Notes: generated by a model from the sequence alone, not told the origin. Numbered from the stretch's first letter, positions 17,020-25,798 are shown. The stretch: 64,000 nt of DNA from Candidatus Hydrogenedens sp. (GCA_016125095.1 WGMK01000030.1:1-64000); one strand, 5' to 3'. Numbers and translations: made by a program.

Positions 17020-19020
17020 ATGCGAATACGTCTAATTCATAAGCTGGCCTTCGGCTGCGCGGTTGCTTGTATTGCGCCTTGCGTGCAGGCCGAGGACATG
17101 CCCCAGCCACCACCGCCATTGGCGTATGCGGATTATGCGCAAGACGTGGTGCCCTTTGTGCAGCAGCACTGCGTCTCTTGCCACAACCCGGACAAGCTGA
17201 AGGGCGACCTCGATCTCCAGCGGTTCGAGACCATGGATCAGGTGGTCGACGCGATTGCCGTGTGGCAGCGCGCAGCCATCCGGGTAAAGAACGGCGAGAT
17301 GCCGCCGCGCCGCACCGACGCTCCCCCGGACGACCAGCGCAACGCCTTCGTCACCTGGGCCGAGGGCCTACAGGTCAATACCGTCGACTGCGATGTGATT
17401 GCCACTGAGGAGACGGTCGGGTGGTTTCCGGGCGTGGTGATGAGCCGCCGCCTCAACCGCGCGGAATACCAGAACACGATGCGCGATTTGCTCGGCGTAC
17501 CGGTCGATGTCGAACACTTGTTCCCCGCCGACAACTCCGGCGGCGAAGGCTTCGACACCACCGGTGACACGCTTTATCTTTCCGCCATCCAGATGGAGAA
17601 ATACCTCGAGGCGGCAGACCGCGCCATCGAGACGGCCCTGCCGCGATTCGACGCCTTGCTCGCGAATGTCAAAGAGCGGCCGGGCACCCGCTTGGACTAT
17701 GCGAACGCGCGGCGCTTACTGATTACGGCAGAGCCCAGCGAGGATCTCCCGCCCAGCATGGCAGCCACACTGGCCATATCCAGCTTCATCGAGCGTGCCT
17801 GGCGCCGCGCGCCCGAGCCCACCGAGGTGGGCCGCCTGGTCAAGATTTTCAACCAGGCCTTCGACCGCGGCGACACCTATTTGGAGTCCCTCAAGCTGGC
17901 CTACAAGGCCGCGCTAATCTCGCCGAACTTTCTGTTCCTGGTGGAGCCCAAGCCCGCCGAGCGCGGCGAATACGCGCTGGGCGGCTACGAGCTGGCCTCG
18001 CGCCTGTCGTACTTCCTCTGGTCGTCGATGCCCGACGAGGAACTCTTTGGCCTCGCGCGCACGGGGCGCCTGCAGAGCGCCGAGGCCCTGCAGCAGCAGG
18101 TAGCCCGCATGCTCCGCGATCCGCGGGCGCGCGGCCTGGGCGAACAGTTCGCCAGCCAATGGCTCGAAATCACACCGCTGGGCGAGACCAAGCTGCCCGA
18201 CCCCACGCGCTACCCCGAGTTCGACGCCTCCCTGGCGCAGGCCATGCGCGACGAGGTCGTCACCTTCTTCTACGAGACCATCCGCACCAACGCGAGCCTG
18301 CTCCAGCTGATCGACTCGAAGCACACCTTTGTGAACGAGCGCCTCGCGAAGCTCTACGGCTTCGAGGGTATCACGGGCGACGACTTCCAGCGTGTGTGGT
18401 TCGCCGACGACCGCCGCGGCGGCGTGATGGGCATGGCCGCCGTGCTGACGGTCACGTCGCACCCGTTACGCACCAGCCCCGTGAACCGCGGCAAGTGGGT
18501 GATGGAGCAGTTGCTGGGCGAGCGCGTGCCGCCGCCCCCGCCCAACGTGCCCGCGCTGCCCGCCGACACCACGCACGACGAGACCCTCAGCCTGCGCGAG
18601 CAGATGGAAGTGCACCGCGAGAACCCCGATTGCGCCGGCTGCCACAGCCGCATGGACCCCATCGGCTTCGGGCTGGAAAGCTACGACCCGCTGGGCCGCT
18701 GGCGCACGCAGCCCGACGGCAGCCCCATCGATACCGCCGCCCAATTGCCCTCGGGCGAGGCCTTCAATGGACCCGCCGAATTGAAAAAGGTGCTGCTGGC
18801 GAACCGCGACGGCATCATGCGCAACCTCGCCCGCAAGACGCTGGGCTACGCCCTCGGCCGCGCGCTCACGCAATACGACGAATGTGTGATCGACGACTGC
18901 ATCCACAACCTCCAGGCCAGCAACTACCGGCCGACGGAACTTTTTTCCACAATCGTGCTAAGCTACCCCTTCCGGCACCGCTTCAGCGGCGGCGAGTCGG
19001 ACGTGAAGGAGACCTCATGA
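17020..19020 (+). CDS. Planctomycete-type cytochrome c protein (DUF1587/1592/1588/1585 family)
   Basis: A 666-residue exported protein with a signal peptide (to ~residue 24). A first heme-type CVSCH is at residues 51-55 in the PSCyt-like domain (FVQQHCVSCHNPDKLKGDL). The large central region contains RRLNRAEYQNTMRDLLGV (DUF1587) and LSYFLWSSMPDEELF (DUF1592). A second CAGCH lies near residue 540 inside DPIGFGLESYDPLGRWR (DUF1588), followed by DUF1585. Such proteins are abundant in planctomycetes and relatives and nearly always precede a DUF1552 gene, as here with an ATGA overlap. A redox partner role in the periplasm is assumed for the family; the reaction is unknown. Confidence 0.85.
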   Translation: MRIRLIHKLAFGCAVACIAPCVQAEDMPQPPPPLAYADYAQDVVPFVQQHCVSCHNPDKLKGDLDLQRFETMDQVVDAIAVWQRAAIRVKNGEMPPRRTDAPPDDQRNAFVTWAEGLQVNTVDCDVIATEETVGWFPGVVMSRRLNRAEYQNTMRDLLGVPVDVEHLFPADNSGGEGFDTTGDTLYLSAIQMEKYLEAADRAIETALPRFDALLANVKERPGTRLDYANARRLLITAEPSEDLPPSMAATLAISSFIERAWRRAPEPTEVGRLVKIFNQAFDRGDTYLESLKLAYKAALISPNFLFLVEPKPAERGEYALGGYELASRLSYFLWSSMPDEELFGLARTGRLQSAEALQQQVARMLRDPRARGLGEQFASQWLEITPLGETKLPDPTRYPEFDASLAQAMRDEVVTFFYETIRTNASLLQLIDSKHTFVNERLAKLYGFEGITGDDFQRVWFADDRRGGVMGMAAVLTVTSHPLRTSPVNRGKWVMEQLLGERVPPPPPNVPALPADTTHDETLSLREQMEVHRENPDCAGCHSRMDPIGFGLESYDPLGRWRTQPDGSPIDTAAQLPSGEAFNGPAELKKVLLANRDGIMRNLARKTLGYALGRALTQYDECVIDDCIHNLQASNYRPTELFSTIVLSYPFRHRFSGGESDVKETS

Positions 19021-20393
19021 GCACAGAGAAGTGGCGCATTTCGCGCCGGACGATGCTCCGCGGCCTCGGCGCCTCCATGGCGCTTCCGCTGATGGACGCC
19101 ATGATGCCCGCGAAGGCGGCCGCCGCCGTGGCCAAGCCCCCCGTGCGCATGGCCTGCATCTACTTCCCCAATGGCGTCTGGCGCGATGCCTGGATTCCCA
19201 AGACCGCCGGCCGCGGCTTCGATCTGCCCTACTCGCTCAAGCCGCTCGTGGGGCTGCGCGACCGCGTGAACGTGTTCTCCGGCCTCGACAAGGCCGCCAG
19301 CCGCGGCGGTGACGGGCACTACGCCAAGACCGCCAACTTCCTCACCGGCGAACCTGTTAACAAGACCACCGGCAAGAACGTGAGCGTCGGCGGCATTTCG
19401 ATGGACCAGCTCGCCGCGCAGCATGTGGGCGGCATGACCCCGCTGCCTTCGCTCGAACTCGGCATCGACCCCGTCATCTCCGGTATCGACACGGCCGTGG
19501 GCTACACGCGCCTCTACGGTTCCTACATTTCCTGGCGCTCGGCCACCCAGCCGGTGGCGAAAGAGATCAATCCGCGCTTTGTGTACGAGCGCATCTTCGG
19601 CGATGATCGTACCAAGGCCCGTGCGGCCGACCCGCGCGCCGCTGCCGATTTCCGCAGCCTGCTCGACCTCGCGCTGGACGACGCCCACCGCCTGCGGCAT
19701 AAGCTCGGCCGCGACGACCAGGTCAAGCTCGACGAATACCTCGAATCCGTGCGTGCCGTCGAGCGCCGCATCGAGTTCAACATGAAGGAAGACCCCCGCG
19801 AATGGCGGCCGTCCTCCGAGCCCAAGATGACGGAGGCGCCCGAGAACCCCGGCGGCGTCATCGAACGCGTCCGCCTCATGCTCGACCTGATGGTGCTCGG
19901 CTTCCAGACCGACTCCACCCGCGTGCAGTCCTTCATGTTCGCCAACGACGTGTCCGGCCGGAACTTCTCCTTCCTGCCCAACGTGAACGGCGGCCACCAC
20001 GATATGTCGCACCACGAGAACAAGGAAGACAAGATCGCCGCGTACCAGGAAATCTCGCGCTGGCATGTCGAGCAATTCGCCTACATGCTCGAAAAGATGC
20101 GTTCGATTCCCGAAGGCGAAGGCACCCTGCTCGACAATTCCATGGTGCTCTTCGGGTCCAGCATTTCCGACGGCAACGCCCACGATCCCAACAACCTGCC
20201 CATGCTTCTCGGCGGCAATGCCGGCGGCAAGCTCAAGACCGGTTACCACGTCGCGTCCGAGCGTAATACGCCGCTCTGTAACCTCTACCTCACCATGCTC
20301 AACGCCATGGACGTGCCCGTCGACCACTTCGGCGACAGCACCCGCATGCTGCACGAGATTCAAAACACCGAGACCTTCGATCCCTTCGCGTAG
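19017..20393 (+). CDS. DUF1552 family exported protein (Tat signal)
   Basis: A 458-residue protein. The ATG at 19017 overlaps the previous stop (ATGA), with GAAGGAGA upstream. It begins with a twin-arginine-type signal (WRISRRTMLRGLGASMALPL), so it is probably exported folded. The family signature follows: RMACIYFPNGVWRDAWIP, VFSGLDKA, DQLAAQHVG, and C-terminal MVLFGSSISDGNAHDPNN and LPMLLGGNAGG. The last resembles the metal-site blocks of the alkaline-phosphatase/sulfatase-like DUF1501/1552 group. It works as a pair with the cytochrome-type protein before it. Enzymatic role unproven. Confidence 0.85.
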   Translation: MSTEKWRISRRTMLRGLGASMALPLMDAMMPAKAAAAVAKPPVRMACIYFPNGVWRDAWIPKTAGRGFDLPYSLKPLVGLRDRVNVFSGLDKAASRGGDGHYAKTANFLTGEPVNKTTGKNVSVGGISMDQLAAQHVGGMTPLPSLELGIDPVISGIDTAVGYTRLYGSYISWRSATQPVAKEINPRFVYERIFGDDRTKARAADPRAAADFRSLLDLALDDAHRLRHKLGRDDQVKLDEYLESVRAVERRIEFNMKEDPREWRPSSEPKMTEAPENPGGVIERVRLMLDLMVLGFQTDSTRVQSFMFANDVSGRNFSFLPNVNGGHHDMSHHENKEDKIAAYQEISRWHVEQFAYMLEKMRSIPEGEGTLLDNSMVLFGSSISDGNAHDPNNLPMLLGGNAGGKLKTGYHVASERNTPLCNLYLTMLNAMDVPVDHFGDSTRMLHEIQNTETFDPFA

Positions 20394-20608
20394 GGAATGG
20401 CTGTGGGTGGATTTTGCTATCCGCTCACAGGATTAAGAAGGCTCGACGCGATCGCGTCAAGATGGCTCGACAGAGTCTCGCCCCACCGTACCGACGCGTT
20501 CGGTAAATTTGTCCAACGCGCAAACTGCGGGCGAACTTCTTGGCGCTCCTGATTGAAAGACATCGTCGTGCCAATCATTCGAACCTCGTGCTGCGCCCCG
20601 CCCCCTCA

Positions 20609-20783
20609 ATCGTCATCCTCGCGAACGCGGGGACCCATCCTGACGCAGACGCGATTGAACCCATCGCGGCCCACCGTGAACCACGTACTTCTGGTGGCGG
20701 CTTGATTGTCATTCGCAGCGCATTTCTGCAAGAACCCCAACCTCGCCCTAAGATGGGTTCCCGCGTGCGCGAGGATGACGATG
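20609..20783. repeat. Palindromic intergenic repeat with ~30-base inverted ends
   Basis: The left arm (20609-20640, containing CGTCATCCTCGCG) and right arm (20751-20783, containing CGCGAGGATGACG) are nearly perfect reverse complements separated by ~110 bases. Read as protein, the ends give the pattern VILANAGTHP and MGSRVREDD, which is typical of small palindromic repeats dispersed in many bacterial genomes. It is probably a non-autonomous MITE/REP-like element; no transposase is nearby. Confidence 0.65.
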
Positions 20784-20838
20784 TTGGGGGCATTGGCGCA
20801 CGACGTACCGAGAGATAGCTCAACGAAGCGTATCGAAT

Positions 20839-20935
20839 TTCTTCAGCGCCAACGGCGCGCGCGAACCAGAGCCCGGGTCGCAAGCCCCGGGGTTCGCGTC
20901 TCCCGGAAGCTGAGCGCTGAAAGCGCGGCGCAGGC
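20839..20935. repeat. Diverged copy of the CAGCGCC palindromic repeat family
   Basis: TTCTTCAGCGCCAACGGCGCG at 20839 matches the start of the repeat at 59445 with one difference. A related unit (AGCGCTGAAAGCGCGGCG) occurs ~70 bases later. The middle GCCCGGGTCGCAAGCCCCGGG is a small hairpin. No coding potential. Confidence 0.5.
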
Positions 20936-20949
20936 GACCGAGCGAGTCG

Positions 20950-21153
20950 CTAAATGGGCACCCACAGAAACAACCACACTGCGGCCACGGGCAAGCCGAG
21001 AATGAAAAACGGCAGAAACGTGAACGTGGCGTCGATGCCATATTCTTCGTGGACCCATTCGGCGAGGCGGCGGGAGTAGTGGAACGAGGTTATCGCCGTA
21101 GCCAGCAGATACAGGCAGGCGAGCACGAGTAGCACTATCATCATCAGGCTCAT
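20950..21153 (-). CDS. Small two-helix membrane protein, unknown function
   Basis: A 67-residue protein with two hydrophobic helices (residues ~4-22 and ~45-66) joined by a polar loop SFHYSRRLAEWVHEEYG. GGAGGG lies ~12 bases before the ATG. It is divergent from cydA (350-base gap), but on the other strand, so a CydX-like role is unlikely. I do not recognise the family. The polar loop and clear hydrophobic pattern make a real gene more likely than not. Confidence 0.5.
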   Translation of the reverse strand: MSLMMIVLLVLACLYLLATAITSFHYSRRLAEWVHEEYGIDATFTFLPFFILGLPVAAVWLFLWVPI

Positions 21154-21502
21154 CGGACTGTGAGTCCCTCCGGCTTAAATCCGGCGTCGGCATAGGCCTT
21201 CACCAATTCCCCGCCGCCGCGGGGCCAGCCGCATGCTGAACTCGCCCCGGCGCTTCTCTATGGGGGCATGGTTTGGCAAAATTCCGTCCATTCCTTTTCC
21301 TGCCGCCGTTCCTGCATACGAGATCTCTCGGGTAGATACCCGCCAAGGTAAGAAGATATTCGCTCGCCGGGCCTCGCCAAGGGCGCTGCCGCAATCCCAA
21401 TCCCGACCATTCTGACCAAGATTCGATAAATTCTATTAATGCAATAAAAATTGAATCCTGCTTTTCCGGGATGCTATAAGGAATGCGCAGGAGGAACTCG
21501 CC
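21154..21502. other. Divergent intergenic region before cydA
   Basis: 349 bases without a gene. The left two thirds show no clear signal. The last ~90 bases are A/T-rich and hold the cydA promoter at 21451-21480 and its ribosome binding site. No regulator site could be recognised. Confidence 0.5.
21451..21480 (+). promoter_or_regulatory. Candidate cydAB promoter
   Basis: TTGAAT (21451-21456), 18-base spacer, TATAAG (21475-21480), 22 bases before the ATG, followed by AGGAGG at 21489-21494. Confidence 0.5.
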
Positions 21503-22954
21503 ATGGAACTTGAAGTTGAAGTCCTGGCGCGGGTGCAATTCGCGCTCACGGTCATGTTTCATTATCTCTTCCCGCCGCTGTCTATCGGGCTGGGGTGGCT
21601 GATGGTGGTGTTGGAGGGCCAGCGGCTCCGCACGGGGGATCCGGTCTACGAACGCGCCGCGCGCTTCTGGACCAAGATCTTCGCGGTCAATTTCGCGCTC
21701 GGCGTGGCCACGGGCATCGTGATGGAATTCCAGTTCGGCACGAACTGGGCCATTTACTCGCGCTTCGTGGGCGACGTGTTCGGTTCGGCGCTGGCCGCCG
21801 AGGGCATCTTCGCCTTCTTCCTCGAATCCGGCTTCCTCGCCATCCTCGTCTTCGGGTGGGACCGCGTGTCGCCGCGCATGCATTTCTTCGCCACCTGCAT
21901 GGTGGCGCTCGGCGCGACCTTCTCGGCCGTGTGGATCGTCGTGGCGAATTCGTGGCAGCAGACGCCGGCGGGCTATCACCTGGTGGAGCACGCCGGCATG
22001 ATGCGCGCGGAGATTACCGATTTCTGGGCGATGGTGTTTAATCCTTCCAGCATGCACCGGCTGAACCATGTGTTCATCGGCTCGATGCTGACCGGCGCCT
22101 TCGCCATGACCAGCATCTCGGCGTGGTACCTGTTGCAGGGCAAGCACAAGGACGTGGCGCGGCGGTGCATGCCGGTGGGCCTGTTCGCCGGCCTGATCTT
22201 CTCGCTGCTGGCGCCGGTGTCGGGACACTTTCAGGCGGAAACTGTGGCCGAGACGCAGCCCCAGAAGCTTGCGGCGTTCGAGGGACACTTCCGCCAGACC
22301 GAGGGCGAAGGCGCGCCGCTGTGGCTCTTCGGCTGGCCCGATACCGAAGCCGAGACCGTGCGCTACGGCCTGGCGGTTCCGGGCGGACTCAGCTTCCTGA
22401 TTCATGGCGATTTCAACGCGCCCGTGCCGGCGCTGGCCGACTTTCCCCCCGAGGACCTGCCGCCGGTGGTCACGCCCTTCGTCACCTATCACCTCATGGT
22501 GGCCGTGGGCATGGCGATGCTCGGGCTCTCCGCGGTCGGCGTGTTCTTCTGGTGGCGCGGCTCGCTCGAACAGCAGCGCTGGCTGCTGGGGCTGCTGATT
22601 CCCGCGGTGCTGCTGCCCTACATCGGCAACCAGGCCGGCTGGATAGCCGCCGAGGTAGGCCGTCAGCCTTGGATTGTGTGGGGCATGCTCCGCACGGGCG
22701 ACGCGCTGTCGCCGTCGGTTACCAGCGGCCAGGTGCTCGGCTCGATCCTCATGTTCGGCTTCGTCTACCTGCTGCTCTTCGCCCTGTATGTCTACATTCT
22801 CAACGACAAGATTCAGCATGGACCGGATGCCGCGGAACCCGCGCACGCCGGACACGCCGGATTCCTCGATACGGCTGCGGCCTTCGCAGACCCGGCCGGA
22901 CCGTCGATGACCTCTTCCCGCAGTGGGAACGTCGGCAGCGACGGGGGAGCATAA
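21503..22954 (+). CDS. cydA: Cytochrome bd ubiquinol oxidase subunit I
   Basis: A 483-residue inner-membrane protein with the bd-oxidase subunit I plan: RVQFALTVMFHYLFPPLSIG, in which the His is a heme ligand, then FGVATG-type LGVATGIVMEFQFGTNW, EGIFAFFLESGFLAILVFGWDRV, MHRLNHVFIGSML, and EVGRQPWIVWGMLRTGDA, the quinol-oxidase GRQPW motif. The Q-loop is short, as in the CIO/CydA-short type. It couples quinol oxidation to O2 reduction at low oxygen. AGGAGG lies 8 bases before the ATG. cydB follows after 4 bases. Confidence 0.97.
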   Translation: MELEVEVLARVQFALTVMFHYLFPPLSIGLGWLMVVLEGQRLRTGDPVYERAARFWTKIFAVNFALGVATGIVMEFQFGTNWAIYSRFVGDVFGSALAAEGIFAFFLESGFLAILVFGWDRVSPRMHFFATCMVALGATFSAVWIVVANSWQQTPAGYHLVEHAGMMRAEITDFWAMVFNPSSMHRLNHVFIGSMLTGAFAMTSISAWYLLQGKHKDVARRCMPVGLFAGLIFSLLAPVSGHFQAETVAETQPQKLAAFEGHFRQTEGEGAPLWLFGWPDTEAETVRYGLAVPGGLSFLIHGDFNAPVPALADFPPEDLPPVVTPFVTYHLMVAVGMAMLGLSAVGVFFWWRGSLEQQRWLLGLLIPAVLLPYIGNQAGWIAAEVGRQPWIVWGMLRTGDALSPSVTSGQVLGSILMFGFVYLLLFALYVYILNDKIQHGPDAAEPAHAGHAGFLDTAAAFADPAGPSMTSSRSGNVGSDGGA

Positions 22955-22958
22955 CGCC

Positions 22959-23987
22959 ATGTTCGGACTCGACATTCACGTCATCTGGTTCGGCCTGCTC
23001 GGGGTGCTGCTCGCGGGCTATGCCATACTCGACGGCTTCGATCTCGGCGTCGGCATCCTGCATCCGCTCGCCCGCACCGACCGCGACCGCCGCATCTTCC
23101 TCAACAGCATCGGTCCGCTTTGGGACGGCAACGAGGTGTGGCTCGTCACCTTCGGCGGCGCCATGTTCGCAGCCTTCCCCAATACCTATGCCACCGTCTT
23201 CTCCGGCTTCTACACGGCGTTCATGCTGCTGCTCTGCGCGCTCATCTTCCGCGCGGTGTCCATCGAATTCCGCAGCAAGCGGCCGGAGCTGTGGTGGCGC
23301 AGCGCCTGGGACTACGCCTTCTGCGCCGCGAGCGGGCTGGCGGCGCTGCTCTTCGGCGTGGCCGTGGGCAACGCCATGCAGGGCATCGCGCTGAATGAGA
23401 AGGGAGACTACACCGGCACCTTCCTCGACCTGCTCGGCCCGTATCCGCTGCTCGTGGGCGCGATGACCGTGGCGCTCTTCGCCATGCACGGGAGCATTTA
23501 CCTTTACCTGAAGACCGAGGGCGATCTGCAGAAGCGGGTCTACCCGACGCTCTGGCACACCTTCGGCACGTTCATGGTGCTCTACATGTTCACCACTATC
23601 TTCACGCTCGTACAGGTGCCGCATGCCATCGGCAACTTCGAGCGGCTGCCGGCGGCCTGGCTCATCGTGCTGTTGAACATCTTGGCAGTAGCCAATATCC
23701 CGCGCGCGATCTTTCTCAAGAAGCCCGGCTACGCCTTCGCGTCCAGCTGCTGCACCGTCGCCGCGCTGGTCAGCCTTTTCGGCATCGCGCTCTTCCCGAA
23801 CATGGTGATATCGAGCGTCGCGCCCGAGGCCAACAGCCTGACGATCTACAACGCCGCGTCGAGCGACAAGACCCTGTGGATCATGTTCGGCATCGCCGTG
23901 GCGGGCATGCCCATCGTGCTCGCCTACACCGCGATCGTCTACTGGACCTTCCGCGGCAAGGTGGAGCTGGGCAAGTTCAGCTATTGA
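22959..23987 (+). CDS. cydB: Cytochrome bd ubiquinol oxidase subunit II
   Basis: A 342-residue partner of CydA. The ATG at 22959 is chosen because it gives the family start MFGLDIHVIWFGLLGVL and follows a GGGGGAG site. Family motifs: YAILDGFDLGVGILHP, RIFLNSIGPLWDGNEVWLV, FPNTYATVFSGFY, then ELWWRSAWDYAFC. About eight to nine membrane helices are visible. The subunit stabilises the heme-bearing subunit I in the cytoplasmic membrane. It converges with the regulator gene on the other strand, with 5 bases between the stops. No CydX-like small gene lies downstream. Confidence 0.97.
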   Translation: MFGLDIHVIWFGLLGVLLAGYAILDGFDLGVGILHPLARTDRDRRIFLNSIGPLWDGNEVWLVTFGGAMFAAFPNTYATVFSGFYTAFMLLLCALIFRAVSIEFRSKRPELWWRSAWDYAFCAASGLAALLFGVAVGNAMQGIALNEKGDYTGTFLDLLGPYPLLVGAMTVALFAMHGSIYLYLKTEGDLQKRVYPTLWHTFGTFMVLYMFTTIFTLVQVPHAIGNFERLPAAWLIVLLNILAVANIPRAIFLKKPGYAFASSCCTVAALVSLFGIALFPNMVISSVAPEANSLTIYNAASSDKTLWIMFGIAVAGMPIVLAYTAIVYWTFRGKVELGKFSY

Positions 23988-23992
23988 TGCCT

Positions 23993-25003
23993 TCAGGCGC
24001 GGGCGCGCACGGCGCGTCCGCGCGCATCGCGGATGCGGTGCAGGGTCTCGGCCAAATCGTGCAGCGTCGGCACATGCACCGCGCGCGTTTCATCAAACAC
24101 GATGTTGTAGGCCTCCGCGCCCGTCCCGCCGATGAGCAGTTCGGTCCCCGCCGGCAGGTGCGATTGCGCCAGTTCGCGTATTTCCCGCACCACGCGCGGG
24201 TCGTCCACGGGGTACACCACACTTAGCGCGATGGCGGCTGCGTGCCGTTCGCGGGCGATGTAGCCGATTTCTTCCGCCGGTATCGACGGCCCCATGTAAA
24301 TGACGTGCCAGCCCAGGCTGCTGGCGGTCTCGGCGGCGGTCAGTGCGCCGATTTCGTGGTGCTGGCCCGCGGGCGTGCCGCAGAGCAGAATCGGCGCGCT
24401 GGGGTCCGGCGCGTACTGCCCCCGCATCGTGAGGAGAAAGCCTTTCACGATGGACGAGGCGAAGTGCTCGTGCGCCACGCGGAGCCGCCCGGACTGCCAG
24501 CATTCGCCCAGCCAGCCCATCAGCGGAATCACGAAGCCTTCCAGCATCACCGGCCGCGGAAAATCCGCCAGCGCCTCGCGCAGCGCCGCTTCCAGCGCGA
24601 TGTCGTCCAGCGCCTCGATCGCCCGCTGCGCCTGGGCGAGATACGGCCGCAACTCCGGCTCCGCCGTCGCCAGGTTCGCTGCCAGGTCGGCGTCGTCCTG
24701 TCGCAAGGGGGAATCGGCATGCAGGCGGGGCAGCGGCTTGAGTTCTGCCGCGTCCTGCAGCAGCCGCTCGAGTTCTTCCACCTTCAGCGAAGCGATGCCG
24801 CTGATCGCATGGCCCTGCTGGGTGGCCGCGTGGAGCAGGCGCAGCCGGTCGATATCAGCGTCCGAATACAGGCGCCGGTTCGTGTCGGTGCGTTGCGGTC
24901 TTACCGCGTTATAGCGCTTTTCCCATACGCGGATGGCGTGCGAAGTCATCCCCGTGCGCCGGGTGACGACGTTCATCGGGTGGCGCGGCTCAGAATAACT
25001 CAT
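23993..25003 (-). CDS. MerR-type regulator with B12-binding photoreceptor domain (CarH/LitR-like)
   Basis: 336 residues. The N-terminal MerR-type winged helix (residues ~10-75) reads VVTRRTGMTSHAIRVWEKRY then TNRRLYSDADIDRL. The C-terminal half is a methionine-synthase-like cobalamin domain: a helical cap with W169-x9-E179-H180 (CWQ...HEHFASS), the Trp/Glu-His signature of light-sensing CarH proteins, and GQHHEIG (214-219), which supplies the lower-axial His216. GGTGAEAYNIV closes the Rossmann part. CarH binds operators as an adenosylcobalamin tetramer in the dark and is released by light. The gene carries an operator-like pattern over its own promoter, and the same pattern lies before the fasciclin gene. 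Confidence 0.9.
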   Translation of the reverse strand: MSYSEPRHPMNVVTRRTGMTSHAIRVWEKRYNAVRPQRTDTNRRLYSDADIDRLRLLHAATQQGHAISGIASLKVEELERLLQDAAELKPLPRLHADSPLRQDDADLAANLATAEPELRPYLAQAQRAIEALDDIALEAALREALADFPRPVMLEGFVIPLMGWLGECWQSGRLRVAHEHFASSIVKGFLLTMRGQYAPDPSAPILLCGTPAGQHHEIGALTAAETASSLGWHVIYMGPSIPAEEIGYIARERHAAAIALSVVYPVDDPRVVREIRELAQSHLPAGTELLIGGTGAEAYNIVFDETRAVHVPTLHDLAETLHRIRDARGRAVRARA

Positions 25004-25033
25004 GGCGATTTCCCCGCTACTGGCTGTCGTTCC

Positions 25034-25085
25034 TGTCTAGCATCGGCCTGTTGCCGTTCCCCCAATGCTAGACATTATACAGACA
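25034..25085 (-). promoter_or_regulatory. Candidate autoregulatory operator/promoter of the CarH-like gene
   Basis: TGTCTAGCAT (25034-25043) and ATGCTAGACA (25065-25074) form a perfect inverted repeat with 21 bases between the arms. On the minus strand a perfect -10 (TATAAT, 25074-25079) sits between TAGACA (25069-25074) and CAGACA (25080-25085), two half-sites 11 bases apart. No clear -35 is visible. A bound regulator would cover the -10 and start site. Confidence 0.55.
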
Positions 25086-25118
25086 ATCGGCGTACCGCGC
25101 CTATTCCTGCGAGTGCTG

Positions 25119-25162
25119 AAAAAAACCATAAAGGCGGAGGCCGGCGTTTGCCGGCCTCCGCC
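25119..25162 (-). terminator. Rho-independent terminator of the fasciclin gene
   Basis: A perfect 13-bp stem (GGCGGAGGCCGGC / GCCGGCCTCCGCC, 25133-25162) with a 4-base loop. On the minus strand it is followed by TTTATGGTTTTTTTC. It lies 41 bases after the fasciclin stop, separating that gene from the regulator further on. Confidence 0.85.
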
Positions 25163-25202
25163 AGAGCAGGCCGGGGACCTGCTCCATGGGAGGGGGGTAA
25201 AT

Positions 25203-25706
25203 CTATTCGGCCTTCGGCAAAATGACGGTATCGATGACGTGAATCACGCCGTTCGAGGCCATCACGTCGGTCTTCACCACCTTGGCGCCGCCGATGCTGA
25301 CGCCGTCTTCGGTATCGATGGTCAGGCTGTCGCCGTGCAGCGAGTCGGCTTCTTCGAGCTTGACCACGTCCGCGGCCAACACCTTGCCGGAAATGACGTG
25401 ATTGAGCAGCACTTCCTTCAGCGCCTCGGGCTTCTCCAGCAATCCGGCCAAGGCGCCCTCCGGCAGCTTCGCGAAGGCCTCGTCGGTGGGGGCCAGCACG
25501 GTGAAGGGGCCTTCGCCCGAAAGGGTTTCAGCCAGGTCCGCCGCCACGGCGGCCTTCAGCAGAGTCGTGAACATGCCCGCTTCCGTGGCTACTTCGACGA
25601 TGTTCTTCTTCTCTTTCTTTTCGTAGTCCCCGGCCTTGGCCGAGAAGCTCAATCCGAATACAAGCGCCGTGGTCAGCGCCAGGGCTTTGGACATCGATCG
25701 GGTCAT
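25203..25706 (-). CDS. Secreted fasciclin (FAS1) domain protein
   Basis: A 167-residue protein. The ATG at 25706 has AGGAG 9 bases upstream, better than the GTG at 25715. The signal peptide (MTRSMSKALALTTALVFGLS) ends near SAKAGD. One FAS1 domain follows: FTTLLKAAV, GPFTVLAPTDEAFAKLP, LLNHVISGKV and NGVIHVIDTVILP, matching the H1 and H2 signature boxes. Bacterial FAS1 proteins mediate surface adhesion, and some are linked to carotenoid or stress functions. A promoter-proximal [CT]AGACA pair like that of the CarH-like regulator suggests it is part of that regulon, which would make it light- or B12-responsive; this is inference. Confidence 0.9.
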   Translation of the reverse strand: MTRSMSKALALTTALVFGLSFSAKAGDYEKKEKKNIVEVATEAGMFTTLLKAAVAADLAETLSGEGPFTVLAPTDEAFAKLPEGALAGLLEKPEALKEVLLNHVISGKVLAADVVKLEEADSLHGDSLTIDTEDGVSIGGAKVVKTDVMASNGVIHVIDTVILPKAE

Positions 25707-25798
25707 GGTTGGCACTCCTGTTTTCGTTGTTCTCTCCAGTGCAGCGGCGGTCCGCGGCGCCTGCGGTCTCCGCTGCTGTCGAGAGGAACGACCTTCTG

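Larger units (their letters stand above)
20394..20949. other. Gene-free 556-base stretch with two repeat elements
   Basis: No frame here has a ribosome binding site and family resemblance. Short frames across 20540-20820 are artefacts of the palindromic repeat at 20609-20783. A diverged copy of the CAGCGCC-type repeat follows at 20839-20935. Nothing else is recognised. Confidence 0.6.

Noticed and set aside
20540..20883. Short proteins of 92-102 residues on both strands
   Set aside because: They are translations of the palindromic repeat arms and lack ribosome binding sites.
20950..21153. Small membrane protein as a CydX-type oxidase subunit
   Set aside because: It has two helices, is twice the usual length and is on the opposite strand to cydAB.
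21200..22975. A 591-residue open frame antisense to cydA
   Set aside because: Shadow of the bd-oxidase gene in GC-rich DNA; no start signal and no domain.
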